Shown: positions 31,288 through 39,627 of the stretch, piece by piece | How the letters are laid out: each line of letters starts with the position of its first letter | Numbering within the stretch: position 1 is the first letter of the stretch | Source of the DNA: Parahoeflea olei | GTDB lineage: Bacteria > Pseudomonadota > Alphaproteobacteria > Rhizobiales > Rhizobiaceae | Assembly: GCF_001703635.1 (NCBI RefSeq) | Contig: NZ_LQZT01000034.1 | Span: 284,753-348,752, forward strand | DNA length: 64,000 nt | Direction of reading: 5' to 3' | Notes under the pieces: generated by a model | The model's database searches: none | Seen by the model: the letters and a program-made list of their open reading frames with translations, nothing else | Told to the model about the DNA's origin: nothing | Position numbers and translations under genes: made by a program

Positions 31288-32502
31288 ATGACCCGACACG
31301 CGCTTTCCGTTTCCCAATCGCCCCGCGATCCCGCCTTCGTGCAGGATCCCTATCCCTTCTATGCCGAGATGCACCGCGCCTCGCCGGTGTTCTTCTGGGA
31401 AGACTACGGCATGTGGTGCGTGGCGGGCTATGACCAGGTCAATGCGCTTTTGCGAGACCGCCGGCTCGGGCGCGAGAACCGCTGGGGCGCGCCTCTCAAT
31501 CCGGTCGAGGGCCGCGGCCATCTCGCCGATTTCGACCGGATCGAAAGCGGCTCGCTGCTCGAACGCGAACCGCCGGCGCATACGCGGCTCCGCACCCTCG
31601 TCAACCGCGCCTTCGTGTCGCGCTCGGTCGAGCGACTGAGGCCGCGGATCGCGGCGCTTGCCACCGAACTTGCCGCCGCCCTGCCCCGCGACCAGGCCTT
31701 CGACCTGCTTCCGGGCTTTGCCACACCGATCCCGCTCACGGTGATCTGCGAATTGCTCGGCGTGCCGGTCGCGCGCGGCCACGACCTGCTCGCCTGGTCG
31801 CACGCCATGTGCGAGATGTATGTGCCGCACCGCTCGCGCGAGACCGAGGAGCGCGCCAACAAGGCGTCTGCCGATTTCGGCGCCTTTCTCATGGCCCATA
31901 TCGAGGAGCATCGCCACACCGGCGCCGACGACCTTTTGAGCGCGCTGATTGCCGTGCGCGACGCCGGCGAGAAGCTCTCCGATGCGGAGCTGATCTCGAC
32001 CTGCGTGCTCTTGCTCAATGCCGGGCACGAGGCCACCGTGCACCAGACCGGCAACGCGGTCAAAACCGTGCTCGACCAGGGCGGCGATCCGCGCCGGTTC
32101 TTCGCCACCTCCGAACAGGCCGCGGACACCGTGGAAGAGGCACTCCGCTTCGATGCGCCGCTGCACATGTTCACCCGCTATGCCTACAACCCGTTCGATC
32201 TGGGGCCGGTCACGCTCAGGCCCGGCGAGCAGGTGGCGCTGCTTCTGGGCGCGGCCAACCGCGACCCCTCGGCCTTCGAGGACCCGCATGCGTTTCGCCC
32301 CGGGCGCGCCGACCAGAAGAATGTGAGTTTCGGTGCGGGCCTGCATTTCTGCATCGGCGCGCCGCTCGCGCGGCTCGAGATGCAGCAATCGCTCACGGTG
32401 CTGTTCGACACCTTTCCAGCCCTCGAAATCGAGGCGCCGCCGCGCTATCGCAACAGCTATCATTTCCACGGTCTCGAAAGCCTGATGGTGCGTGCCGGCT
32501 GA
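31288..32502 (+). CDS. Cytochrome P450
   Basis: A soluble bacterial class I-type P450 of 404 residues. The I-helix oxygen-binding motif reads LLNAGHEATVHQ (the usual AGxET with Ala in the Glu-Ala-Thr order), the K-helix has EEALR, and the heme-binding loop FGAGLHFCIG provides the thiolate ligand Cys355. No redox partner gene lies beside it, so it must use a ferredoxin encoded elsewhere. It is convergent with bciA (5-base gap). Substrate cannot be predicted. Confidence 0.9.
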   Translation: MTRHALSVSQSPRDPAFVQDPYPFYAEMHRASPVFFWEDYGMWCVAGYDQVNALLRDRRLGRENRWGAPLNPVEGRGHLADFDRIESGSLLEREPPAHTRLRTLVNRAFVSRSVERLRPRIAALATELAAALPRDQAFDLLPGFATPIPLTVICELLGVPVARGHDLLAWSHAMCEMYVPHRSRETEERANKASADFGAFLMAHIEEHRHTGADDLLSALIAVRDAGEKLSDAELISTCVLLLNAGHEATVHQTGNAVKTVLDQGGDPRRFFATSEQAADTVEEALRFDAPLHMFTRYAYNPFDLGPVTLRPGEQVALLLGAANRDPSAFEDPHAFRPGRADQKNVSFGAGLHFCIGAPLARLEMQQSLTVLFDTFPALEIEAPPRYRNSYHFHGLESLMVRAG

Positions 32503-32506
32503 GCGC

Positions 32507-33520
32507 TCAGAACACCGCGTGTTCGCCGCGCTCGACCCTGGCCTTGCCGCGCACCAGTTGGTCGTAGAAACCGAACAGCGTGTCCGATCCGGTCGAGGGC
32601 GTGGCGTCGGCGTCATAGCGGCCCGTCTTCGGATCGAGCACCAGCATCGATTCGGTCGCGTAATAGCGGCCGATGCGGGCCAGTTCCGCCTTCACGCGGG
32701 CGCGCCGAGAGACGAGGCCAAGCGTGCTCAGGACGAAGATGACGACATCGAGCAGCGCCACCGGCACATGCTTGAAGTCCGGCTCCCGGTCCATCAGCCG
32801 GCACAGATATTCGCCCTGCTCGCGCGGCGTGATCGCCGGACCCGGCCCGCCGATCGGCAGGATCCGGTTGCGGCAGTCCGGATCGTCGAGACAGTCGGCG
32901 ATGAAATTGCCGAGGTCGCGGTCGCTGATCGGCTTGCAGGCTGTCAGCCGCCCGTCGCCGAACACCAGGAAGGCCTTGCCGTGCTTGACCCGTTCGACCT
33001 GGCCCGACAGCGACTTGAAGAATGCGGTCGGTCGGACGATCGAATAGTCCATGCCCGACTGCATCAGCTCCGCCTCGAAGGCGAGCTTGGCCTTCTGGAA
33101 TTCGAGCATCGGCTTCTGCACGCAGATCGCCGAGAGCAGCACGAACTGCTCGACGCCATCATCCCTGGCGGCCTTGAGCACATTGACATGGGCCTGGTAG
33201 TCGATCGCCCAGGCGTCCTCCGGCACGCCGTTGCGCGAGGCCAGGCACGAGACCACCACATCGAATTTCTCGCCGTGGAACCCGTCCTCGTTGACCGACA
33301 CCGGATCGGTCACGTCGCCGAAGCGCAAAAGCGCGCCGTGCAGCAGCCGCGAGCATTCGTCGGGTTCGTGGGTGACGCCGAACCCGGCATTGGAACGCAG
33401 GAAACACACCACTTCGTGGCCCCGGTCGACCAGCGCCTTGACGGTTGCGCGGCCGATCGTACCGGTGGCGCCGAACACCAGGACACGCTTGCGAAACGGC
33501 GATTTGGACAGCGGCGACAT
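32507..33520 (-). CDS. bciA: Probable divinyl (bacterio)chlorophyllide 8-vinyl reductase BciA
   Basis: NAD(P)-binding extended-SDR protein, 337 residues from the ATG at 33520. The nucleotide site is VLVFGATGTIGRATV; later come RPTAFFKSLSGQ and a C-terminal block RYYATESMLVLDPKTGRYD with TPSTGSDTL and a final GEHAVF. That C-terminal block is what I know from 8-vinyl reductases (BciA/DVR), which reduce the 8-vinyl group during chlorophyll or bacteriochlorophyll synthesis. If right, the organism or its ancestor made bacteriochlorophyll; no other photosynthesis gene is in the window. The cupin gene ends 19 bases upstream. A more general NmrA-like reductase is the alternative. Confidence 0.75.
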   Translation of the reverse strand: MSPLSKSPFRKRVLVFGATGTIGRATVKALVDRGHEVVCFLRSNAGFGVTHEPDECSRLLHGALLRFGDVTDPVSVNEDGFHGEKFDVVVSCLASRNGVPEDAWAIDYQAHVNVLKAARDDGVEQFVLLSAICVQKPMLEFQKAKLAFEAELMQSGMDYSIVRPTAFFKSLSGQVERVKHGKAFLVFGDGRLTACKPISDRDLGNFIADCLDDPDCRNRILPIGGPGPAITPREQGEYLCRLMDREPDFKHVPVALLDVVIFVLSTLGLVSRRARVKAELARIGRYYATESMLVLDPKTGRYDADATPSTGSDTLFGFYDQLVRGKARVERGEHAVF

Positions 33521-33539
33521 ATCGTTCACGGACGTTACT

Positions 33540-33884
33540 CTACAGCTTGATGACATAATCCTTGCGAGTCGTTTCAAGCACTTCCCAGCTTCCCTTGAAG
33601 CCCGGCCTCAAGATGAAACTGTCGCCCGCCGCGACCCTGACGGCTTCGCCGCCATCCTCTGAAATCACCGACACCCCTTCGAGGATGCGGCAATATTCCC
33701 ATTCTTCATAGGAAATCTTCCACTTTCCCGGCGTCGACTGCCAGATCCCGCAATAGAGCCCGTCGCGCTCCTCGAGGTTCCAGGTGGTGTGCACCGGATG
33801 ACCCGATATCAGCTTGGCCGGATCGGGCCGGGAAACCTCCGGCTCGACCGCGGGCGTGACGAAAACCAGTGTGTTTGTGCTCAT
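33540..33884 (-). CDS. Small cupin-domain protein
   Basis: 114 residues from the ATG at 33884 (GAGGGGGC upstream). The protein is one conserved beta-barrel domain of the cupin_3/DUF861 kind: GLYCGIWQSTPGKWKISYEEWEYCRILEG, then GEAVRVAAGDSFILRPGFKGSWEVLE. The usual metal-binding histidine pair of enzymatic cupins is not obvious (E-x-E in EEWEYC), so the role may be binding rather than catalysis. It lies 19 bases upstream of bciA on the same strand, so the two may be cotranscribed. Confidence 0.8.
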   Translation of the reverse strand: MSTNTLVFVTPAVEPEVSRPDPAKLISGHPVHTTWNLEERDGLYCGIWQSTPGKWKISYEEWEYCRILEGVSVISEDGGEAVRVAAGDSFILRPGFKGSWEVLETTRKDYVIKL

Positions 33885-33925
33885 GCCCCCTCGCTCCCCT
33901 TGGATCGGTGCTCTAGCATGCGCCG

Positions 33926-34444
33926 ATGCGCCTCGACAAAGCAATCGAAAGCTCGATGAGCATGGATGACGCCACCTGGGCGCGCCATGCCAATCCCTGG
34001 AGCTTCTGGACACGGGTGCCGCTGCTCGCGCTCCTCACGCTTGCCATCTGGAGCCGGGTGTGGATCGGCTGGTGGTGTCTCGTGCCGGTGGCGGCCCTGA
34101 TCGCCTGGACCTTCTACAATCCGCGCGCCTTTCCCGCCCCCGAAAGGCTCGACGACTGGGCGTCGCGCGCCGTGCTCGGCGAGCGCTACTGGCTTGCGCG
34201 CAGGAGCCGGCCGATTCCCCCGGGCCATGCCCGGCGGGCGATGATCCTCTCGGTGCTCTCGGCGCTCTTCCTGCTGCCGCTCGCCTACGGGCTGTGGGTG
34301 CTCGATCCCTGGGCCGCCTTTGCGGGCGCCGCGCTGTCGTCCGTCTTCAAGCTCTGGTTCTGCGACGGCATGGCCTGGCTCGCCGACGAGATGGCGCGGG
34401 AGAGCCGCACGCCCGCCGGCGCCTCGGAGGGTCAGCACAGCTGA
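33926..34444 (+). CDS. DUF6653-like membrane protein
   Basis: 172 residues with four hydrophobic segments. The N-terminal motif WARHANPWSFWTR is, as I recall, typical of a family annotated DUF6653; I cannot check this. The start is ATG 33926 or the ATG at 33953; neither has a strong ribosome site. Its 3' end overlaps the end of the convergent gene 34432-34758 by 13 bases. Divergent from the cupin gene. Function unknown. Confidence 0.7.
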   Translation: MRLDKAIESSMSMDDATWARHANPWSFWTRVPLLALLTLAIWSRVWIGWWCLVPVAALIAWTFYNPRAFPAPERLDDWASRAVLGERYWLARRSRPIPPGHARRAMILSVLSALFLLPLAYGLWVLDPWAAFAGAALSSVFKLWFCDGMAWLADEMARESRTPAGASEGQHS

Positions 34445-34758
34445 ACGCCGCATTCGCTGAGGCTGAAGCTCGCGGCGGGCTCGATCAGCGACGCATCGAA
34501 CTGGCGTCCGTCGGTGCACTGGGCGCGCGCATGAAATGTCCTGCGTCCCGCAAGCTCGCTTTCGCCGATATTGACGTAATACTCGACCGCGCAGCCGCGC
34601 TCGGCGGCGAGTTGCCGGGAAAGACGGTCGAGCCAGTCCGGATCGGACGATTGCGCCCGACCCGCAAGCGGCGCGACCGTAACCAGCATTGCGCATAAAA
34701 GCGTCCTCACCAGACCGGCCCCGCCACGGCGGGGCAAACACGAAGGGCTCGTTCCCAT
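34432..34758 (-). CDS. Small secreted hypothetical protein
   Basis: 108 residues with a signal peptide (LVRTLLCAMLVTVAPLAGRA). The mature protein of about 73 residues has three cysteines near its ends (GCAVEYYV, AQCTDG, CGVQLC). It contains a predicted strand-rich DASLIEPAASFSLSECG segment. GGAGGTT precedes the ATG. It is probably a small periplasmic protein; no relatives recognised. Overlaps the end of the convergent DUF6653-like gene by 13 bases. Confidence 0.6.
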   Translation of the reverse strand: MGTSPSCLPRRGGAGLVRTLLCAMLVTVAPLAGRAQSSDPDWLDRLSRQLAAERGCAVEYYVNIGESELAGRRTFHARAQCTDGRQFDASLIEPAASFSLSECGVQLC

Positions 34759-34842
34759 GGGGAACCTCCATCGTCAGGAAAGAACGTCACCCTAGCACGC
34801 CAGACCCAACCGCGCGTTGCGACAGATCAACTGCGCCGCGGT

Positions 34843-35643
34843 TCAGTTGCCGAGGGCGGCTTCCAGCGCGGCGGGCATCTCGTAGCGCAGGGTGTCCTGC
34901 GCATACGGGATCCGCACCATGTCGGGCGTATCGCCGCGCGTGCTCTCGAGCTTGCGGGCGATGAGGTCGCCAAACGGCTCGGCGGAAGATGCGGGGTCGG
35001 CCAGGATCTCGTAGCTGTGCGTGTAGCACGCCCCCATCCCGTCACCGCAGGTGCCGCCATTGTCGGCATAGGTGCCGATGAAGCCGAGATCGAAGACCCG
35101 GTCGCCGATCACGCCGAAAATCGACACCCCGCCTTCGGTATAGCCCTGGCCGGTATAGGCGCTCTCCATCAGCCAGCCGTAGTTTCCCTTGCCCAGTTCC
35201 ACGAGGCGGAAGGCTTCCTCGGGCGGTGTGCTCCCCCAGGACCCGGCATCCGTGGCGAGATCGTTGCGCGCAACCAGCGCCAGCCGCTCGCCCGCCGGCG
35301 CGAGCACCACCAGCCCGAGCTTGCCGCCGCAGGCGTGGCAATCCGGCCGCGCGCCGTCGGGACCGGGCGCATAGCCGGACATGACAACGAAGTGCCTGGG
35401 CTTGCCGTCCACCATCACGCTCGCGAGCACATGCGGGCGCATGCACAGCGTGTCCTGTTTTACCGTGCCCTTCCAGCATTTCAGGCGCTTGTCATAGGGG
35501 CCGTAGAACTCCGTCATCACCGCCCCCCAGAAGCTCTTGGGGTCGTCGGCGGCCGCGGCCGGGATCGAGGTCAGCACCTGGGTGCGCGCGGGCATCACCG
35601 CGGTGACGACGAGGCACATGGCGAAAAAGAACAGACGGATCAT
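34843..35643 (-). CDS. Secreted hypothetical protein with CxxC motif
   Basis: 266 residues starting with a hydrophobic signal segment (LFFFAMCLVVTAVM, cut near ARTQ). The mature part includes CWKGTVKQDTLCMRP, a CxxC pair in RPDCHACGGKLG, and GGTCGDGMGACYTHS. Six cysteines plus glycine-rich stretches suggest a compact disulfide-bonded periplasmic protein. GGGAGGGCCAATCC gives a good ribosome site. No domain recognised. Adjacent secreted gene 34432-34758 is on the same strand 85 bases downstream; a shared role is possible but unproven. Confidence 0.7.
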   Translation of the reverse strand: MIRLFFFAMCLVVTAVMPARTQVLTSIPAAAADDPKSFWGAVMTEFYGPYDKRLKCWKGTVKQDTLCMRPHVLASVMVDGKPRHFVVMSGYAPGPDGARPDCHACGGKLGLVVLAPAGERLALVARNDLATDAGSWGSTPPEEAFRLVELGKGNYGWLMESAYTGQGYTEGGVSIFGVIGDRVFDLGFIGTYADNGGTCGDGMGACYTHSYEILADPASSAEPFGDLIARKLESTRGDTPDMVRIPYAQDTLRYEMPAALEAALGN

Positions 35644-35717
35644 GGATTGGCCCTCCCCAGCCCATCAAAGCAGCGCTTCTTGTTGGCCGCAACCTGTTTG
35701 CACCCTCGTGCCCCATG

Positions 35718-35747
35718 AAAAACGGCCCGGCGATGATCGCCGGGCCG
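35718..35747 (-). terminator. Rho-independent terminator after metY
   Basis: CGGCCCGGCG (35723-35732) pairs with CGCCGGGCCG (35738-35747) across a 5-base loop. On the minus strand a T5 run follows the stem, just past the metY stop. Confidence 0.9.
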
Positions 35748-35778
35748 TCGAACGCGAAACAGGATGCCGCAAGCGCGC

Positions 35779-37062
35779 TCAGGCGTTGGCGAGCGCCTGC
35801 TCGAGGTCGGCGATGATGTCCTTGACGTCCTCGATGCCGATCGACAGGCGCACCACGTCGGGGCCGGCGCCGGCAGCGGTCTGCTGCTCGGGCGTCAGCT
35901 GCCGGTGGGTGGTCGAGGCCGGGTGGATCACCAGCGAGCGGGTGTCGCCGATATTGGCGAGATGCGAGAACATCTCCAGGCTTTCCACGAACTTGACGCC
36001 CGAATCGTAGCCGCCCTTCAGGCCGAAGGTGAAGACCGCGCCGCCGCCCTTGGGCGAATAGCGCTGCTGCAGCGCATGGTTTTCATGCTCGGGCCGGCCC
36101 GCATAAGAGACCCAGGCCACCTTGTCGTGGCCTGCGAGCCAGTTGGCGACTTCGAGCGCGTTGTCGGAATGGCGTTGCATGCGCAGAGCCAGCGTCTCGA
36201 TGCCCGTGAGGATCATGAAGGCGTTGAACGGCGAGATCGCGGGGCCGAAATCGCGAAGGCCCAGCACGCGGCAGGCGATGGCGAAGGCGAAGTTGCCGAA
36301 GGTCTCGTGCAGCACCATGCCGCCATATTCAGGCCGCGGCTCCGAGAGCATCGGGTATTTGCCGGATTTCGACCAGTCGAACGAACCGCCGTCGACGATC
36401 ACGCCGCCCATCGAATTGCCGTGGCCGCCGATGAACTTGGTGAGCGAATGCACCACCACGTCGGCGCCATGCTCGATCGGCTGGATCAGGTAGGGCGAGG
36501 CCATGGTGTTATCGACGATCAGCGGCAGGCCGTGCTTGTGGGCGACTTCGGCAATGGCGTTGATGTCGACGAAGGTGCCGCCGGGATTGGCGAGGCTTTC
36601 GATGAAGATCGCCTTGGTGCGCTCGTCGATCTGCGCCTCGATGCTGGCCATGTCGGCCGGATCGGCCCAGCGCACATGCCAGTCGAACGACTTGAAGGAA
36701 TGGCCGAACTGGTTGATCGAACCGCCATAGAGCCGGTTGGCGGCGACGAAATTGTCGCCCGGGCTCATGATGGTGTGGAACACCAGCAGCTGAGCCGCAT
36801 GGCCCGAGGCCACGGCCAGCGCCGCGGTGCCGCCTTCAAGCGCCGCAAGGCGCTCCTCGAGCACGGCCTGGGTCGGGTTCATGATGCGGGTGTAGATGTT
36901 GCCGAAGGCCTTGAGCCCGAACAGCGAGGCTGCGTGATCGGCATCCTCGAAGACGTAGCTGGTGGTCTGGTAGATCGGCGTCGTACGCGCGCCGGTGGCC
37001 GGATCCGGCTTCGCTCCGGCGTGAATCGCTAGCGTGTCGAAACCTGGCTGTTTGTTCGGCAT
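35779..37062 (-). CDS. metY: O-acetylhomoserine aminocarboxypropyltransferase (sulfhydrylase)
   Basis: PLP enzyme of the Cys/Met metabolism family, 427 residues. It should make homocysteine from O-acetylhomoserine and sulfide. Family features are GFDTLAIHAG at the start, PIYQTTSYVFEDADHAASLF, YTRIMNPTQAVLEERLAALEG, the PLP-binding lysine in VHSLTKFIGGHG and the C-terminal SIGIEDVKDIIADLEQAL. An O-succinylhomoserine sulfhydrylase (MetZ) is the near alternative; length and N-terminus favour MetY. CAAGGGAGACGTCC precedes the ATG. I found no SAM-II riboswitch upstream. Confidence 0.85.
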   Translation of the reverse strand: MPNKQPGFDTLAIHAGAKPDPATGARTTPIYQTTSYVFEDADHAASLFGLKAFGNIYTRIMNPTQAVLEERLAALEGGTAALAVASGHAAQLLVFHTIMSPGDNFVAANRLYGGSINQFGHSFKSFDWHVRWADPADMASIEAQIDERTKAIFIESLANPGGTFVDINAIAEVAHKHGLPLIVDNTMASPYLIQPIEHGADVVVHSLTKFIGGHGNSMGGVIVDGGSFDWSKSGKYPMLSEPRPEYGGMVLHETFGNFAFAIACRVLGLRDFGPAISPFNAFMILTGIETLALRMQRHSDNALEVANWLAGHDKVAWVSYAGRPEHENHALQQRYSPKGGGAVFTFGLKGGYDSGVKFVESLEMFSHLANIGDTRSLVIHPASTTHRQLTPEQQTAAGAGPDVVRLSIGIEDVKDIIADLEQALANA

Positions 37063-37239
37063 GGACGTCTCCCTTGTGCCCGAGAATGGATGTGGAGGCG
37101 GTTATCCCGCATGTGCGCGTCGCGGTCAAAGAAGATTTTTGCGCGCGAACCCCGGCGCGGGGCCCTATCCCGCTTTATTCGGACCGGGCGGCGAAAACCT
37201 GTTCCACAGGAACGCCGGTTCGGGGTCGCTTGCCGGCGA

Positions 37240-37722
37240 TCAGCCGTCGAGCCGCGCGGCCGCATCGGCAAGCGCCTGCGGATCGGCGCAGGCGGGCAGC
37301 CGCGCCAGCAGCGTTTCCGGCGGGGGACGCACCGCGGCGGGCAGCTCCTGGAGCACCTCGTCGACCACCTCGCCCGAGATCGCGGCAAGCTCGCAGGCAT
37401 AGGCCTCGAGATCGCCGTCGGGATTGTCCTCTTTCCATTCGAGATAGTCCTGCCGCTCGAACACCGCTGCCGCAGCCAGGCCCGCAACCGGCAGCGCCAC
37501 CATCACCCGGCGCAACCGCGCCTTGGCCTTGGTGCGTGCCACCGCCGTGGCAATCGCCTTGCGGTTGGCGATGGCCGTGGCCGCAGCGCTCGCCGTCATC
37601 GCGGTGACCTGGCCTGCGAGCGAGACCGCCCACACGCCCATGCCGACCGCGGTGCTGGCGAGCGAGACGAGCAGCATCGCCACGAACACGGTGTTGCGCA
37701 TCAGCCTGAACAGCAGCAGCAT
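37240..37722 (-). CDS. Small membrane protein of unknown function
   Basis: 160 residues from the ATG at 37722 (GGAGGGAGAGACC upstream); the open frame continues to 37887 but without support. There are two hydrophobic segments (MRNTVFVAMLLVSLASTAVG and VMVALPVAGLAAAAVF), joined by an alanine-rich basic stretch (IANRKAIATAVARTKAKARLRRV). The C-terminal half (LEWKEDNPDGDLEAYACELA) is acidic and soluble. No family recognised. Together the two spans could form a hairpin with the basic loop on the cytoplasmic side. Confidence 0.6.
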   Translation of the reverse strand: MLLLFRLMRNTVFVAMLLVSLASTAVGMGVWAVSLAGQVTAMTASAAATAIANRKAIATAVARTKAKARLRRVMVALPVAGLAAAAVFERQDYLEWKEDNPDGDLEAYACELAAISGEVVDEVLQELPAAVRPPPETLLARLPACADPQALADAAARLDG

Positions 37723-37840
37723 GGTCTCTCCCTCCGCACGGCCTTCCGGGGCCAGCGGCCCGCCAAGCCTCAAGACACGGGCCGCCTGCCCCATCCTGCA
37801 TCGGGACTGTGGCGCGAAATCGGCGCGCGACGGTCGCGCC

Positions 37841-38389
37841 TCAGCTCTCGCCGTCGCCGGCCCCGCCCGGCTTGCCGCGCAGGCCATAGCTCTGCATGCC
37901 GGCCCGCATCACCGGCTTGCGCGACGACAGCACGCCGGAATTGACGCCGTTCCAGCCGATTTCGCCTGACAGCCGCGCATATTCGATCTTCGGGCAGCGA
38001 TCCATCACCACCCGGATGCCCGCCGCCTCGGCGCGGGCGGCGGCTTCGTCATGGCGCACGGTCAGCTGCATCCAGACCACTTTCGGCAGCGGCGAAAGCG
38101 CCAGCACCTCGTCGATGACCGCCGGGACGGCGTCGGAGGCGCGGAAAATGTCGACCATGTCGATGGGCTCGGGAATGTCGGCCAGCCGCGCATAGGTGGT
38201 CTGCTCGAGGATTTCCCTCCCCGCCTGTCCCGGGTTGACCGGGATGATGCGGTAGCCCTTGGCGAGCATGTATTTCATCACGAAATAGCTCGGCCGGACG
38301 TCATTGGCCGAGGCGCCGACCACCGCGATGGTCGAGACGGTGCGCAGGATGTCGGAAATATAGGAATTGTCGTAGTGGTCGTGGGTCAT
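37841..38389 (-). CDS. CoA-binding protein (YccU-like)
   Basis: 182 residues starting MTHDHYDNSYISDIL, with the CoA-binding Rossmann fold: TIAVVGASANDVRPSY, GYRIIPVNPGQAG and DMVDIFRASDAVPAVIDEVL, plus VVWMQLTVRHDEAAARAEAAG, then CPKIEY. This domain stands alone in many bacteria, as YccU in E. coli, and its role is not established. The open frame extends upstream to 38914, but the ATG at 38389 matches the family start. It is tail-to-tail or close with the membrane gene on the same strand. Confidence 0.9.
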   Translation of the reverse strand: MTHDHYDNSYISDILRTVSTIAVVGASANDVRPSYFVMKYMLAKGYRIIPVNPGQAGREILEQTTYARLADIPEPIDMVDIFRASDAVPAVIDEVLALSPLPKVVWMQLTVRHDEAAARAEAAGIRVVMDRCPKIEYARLSGEIGWNGVNSGVLSSRKPVMRAGMQSYGLRGKPGGAGDGES

Positions 38390-38539
38390 GGGCAGCCTGT
38401 CGGTCCGAAGCATTGCGGTTGTCGCAACCGCCCGGCCATGCGTCAAGCGGCCGGGCGCGGGTGCTGCCCCATCCCCGACACATTGCGGCATCAGGCTGTC
38501 GGCGCTAGATTCCGCACCCATTCCGTCCGGAGACCCCCC

Positions 38540-38905
38540 ATGCTTGCATCCGACCGCCGCCGTTTCGGATCTGCCCGCGCCACGCTGGCTTTCGGGTTGA
38601 TCGTCCTGAGCGCCGCCCCTGCCCTTGCCATCAGCCGCATCGAGACCACCAGAACCGACTGCGCCGATATCCGCGCCACCCTGATGCAGGAAGGCGCCGC
38701 GGTGCTGCGGCACACCTCCAAGCGCGGGCTGCCGATCTATGACCGCTATGTCGGTTCGTCGCTGCAATGCCCCGGAAACAGCATCGGCGTCTGGGCCACG
38801 GTGCCGGCGCGCGACACCCCCACCTGCCGTGTGATCGCCTGCGATGCCAATGCCAGCTTCGACGATTTCATGCGCATGCGGCCGATGCTGCGGATCACCG
38901 AGTAA
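38540..38905 (+). CDS. Small secreted hypothetical protein
   Basis: 121 residues with a signal peptide (ATLAFGLIVLSAAPALA). Mature part of about 90 residues containing four cysteines (DCADI, LQCPG, CRVIACD), likely disulfide-bonded. The motif GAAVLRHTSKRGLPIYDRYV lies centrally. CGGAGACCCCCC precedes the ATG at 38540. Comparable small cysteine-containing secreted proteins are frequent in Rhizobiales. It is divergent from the CoA-binding gene. Function unknown. Confidence 0.65.
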   Translation: MLASDRRRFGSARATLAFGLIVLSAAPALAISRIETTRTDCADIRATLMQEGAAVLRHTSKRGLPIYDRYVGSSLQCPGNSIGVWATVPARDTPTCRVIACDANASFDDFMRMRPMLRITE

Positions 38906-38955
38906 TCCGGACACCTGGCGCGCGGCGCCGGCTCAACCAGCCGCAGGAAGGCTGG

Positions 38956-39387
38956 TTACGGCAGCATCATGTGGCCGTCTTCGCCCAGATCCGCAAAGGG
39001 ATTGTGGGCCAGTTCCCACAGATGCCCGTCGGGATCGGCGAAATAGCCCGAATACCCACCCCAGAACACGGCATGCGGCTTCTTGACCGGGGTAGCGCCG
39101 CAGCCGACGGTGAACTCCCAGGCCTCGTCGACTTCGGAGGGAGAGCCCAGATTGTGGGCGAGCGCCATGCCCTCGAAGGGCTGTCGCGCGGTCGGGGCGA
39201 GGCCCGCATCCTCGGCCAGCGCATCGCGGCCGAACAGCCCGAGCACGGTGCCCTTCATGTGAAAGAAGGTCACGCTGTCATTGGAGGCGGAAGACCGCCT
39301 GAAGCCGAGCTTCTCGTAAAACGCGGTGGAGGCGGCGATATCCGCCACGCCCAGGGTGATCATGGTGATTCGGGATTGAAACATCAT
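38956..39387 (-). CDS. VOC family (glyoxalase/dioxygenase-fold) protein
   Basis: 143 residues with paired beta-alpha-beta-beta-beta modules. RITMITLGVADIAASTAFYEKLGF is the typical VOC opening. The second module ends FADPDGHLWELAHNP, which supplies the metal-binding glutamate (DPDGxxxE). Substrates of such stand-alone VOC proteins vary widely (glyoxalase, bleomycin resistance, dioxygenase). It overlaps the end of the small gene 39384-39620 by four bases (ATGA), so the two are translated in tandem. Confidence 0.85.
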   Translation of the reverse strand: MMFQSRITMITLGVADIAASTAFYEKLGFRRSSASNDSVTFFHMKGTVLGLFGRDALAEDAGLAPTARQPFEGMALAHNLGSPSEVDEAWEFTVGCGATPVKKPHAVFWGGYSGYFADPDGHLWELAHNPFADLGEDGHMMLP

Positions 39388-39620
39388 CGAAATCCAAAAT
39401 CCTTCTTCAACATCTCAAACAACTCTTGCGCGGATGATTGATCAAGTTGAATTGTTTGACTGACTTTGCCGGGAATCTCTCGATGATCCGACCCATGCGT
39501 ATCAATCTGGAGGATTTTTCGGCCATCACATTCGTGACAATAGACCGTCGCCACAACGTCAGTTGGATGAAGGCTAATCTGTTTACGCTTGCCTACTTTA
39601 AACGACCTTATAACTGCCAT
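39384..39620 (-). CDS. Small conserved alphaproteobacterial protein
   Basis: 78 residues from the ATG at 39620, starting MAVIRSFKVGKRKQISLHPT. The central part contains YCHECDGRKILQIDTHGS and the end SAQELFEMLKKDFGF. Homologues are often annotated, without basis, as methionyl-tRNA formyltransferase. The gene is clearly poorer in GC than its neighbours (about 46% by eye), which suggests acquisition or weak selection on codon use. It sits between enoyl-CoA hydratase (upstream) and VOC gene (4-base overlap). Function unknown. Confidence 0.7.
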   Translation of the reverse strand: MAVIRSFKVGKRKQISLHPTDVVATVYCHECDGRKILQIDTHGSDHREIPGKVSQTIQLDQSSAQELFEMLKKDFGFR

Positions 39621-39627
39621 TTCGATA

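Noticed and set aside
37063..37230. SAM-II type riboswitch upstream of metY
   Set aside because: Looked for because such elements precede met genes in Alphaproteobacteria; the conserved pseudoknot segments, including GCTAAA, are absent.
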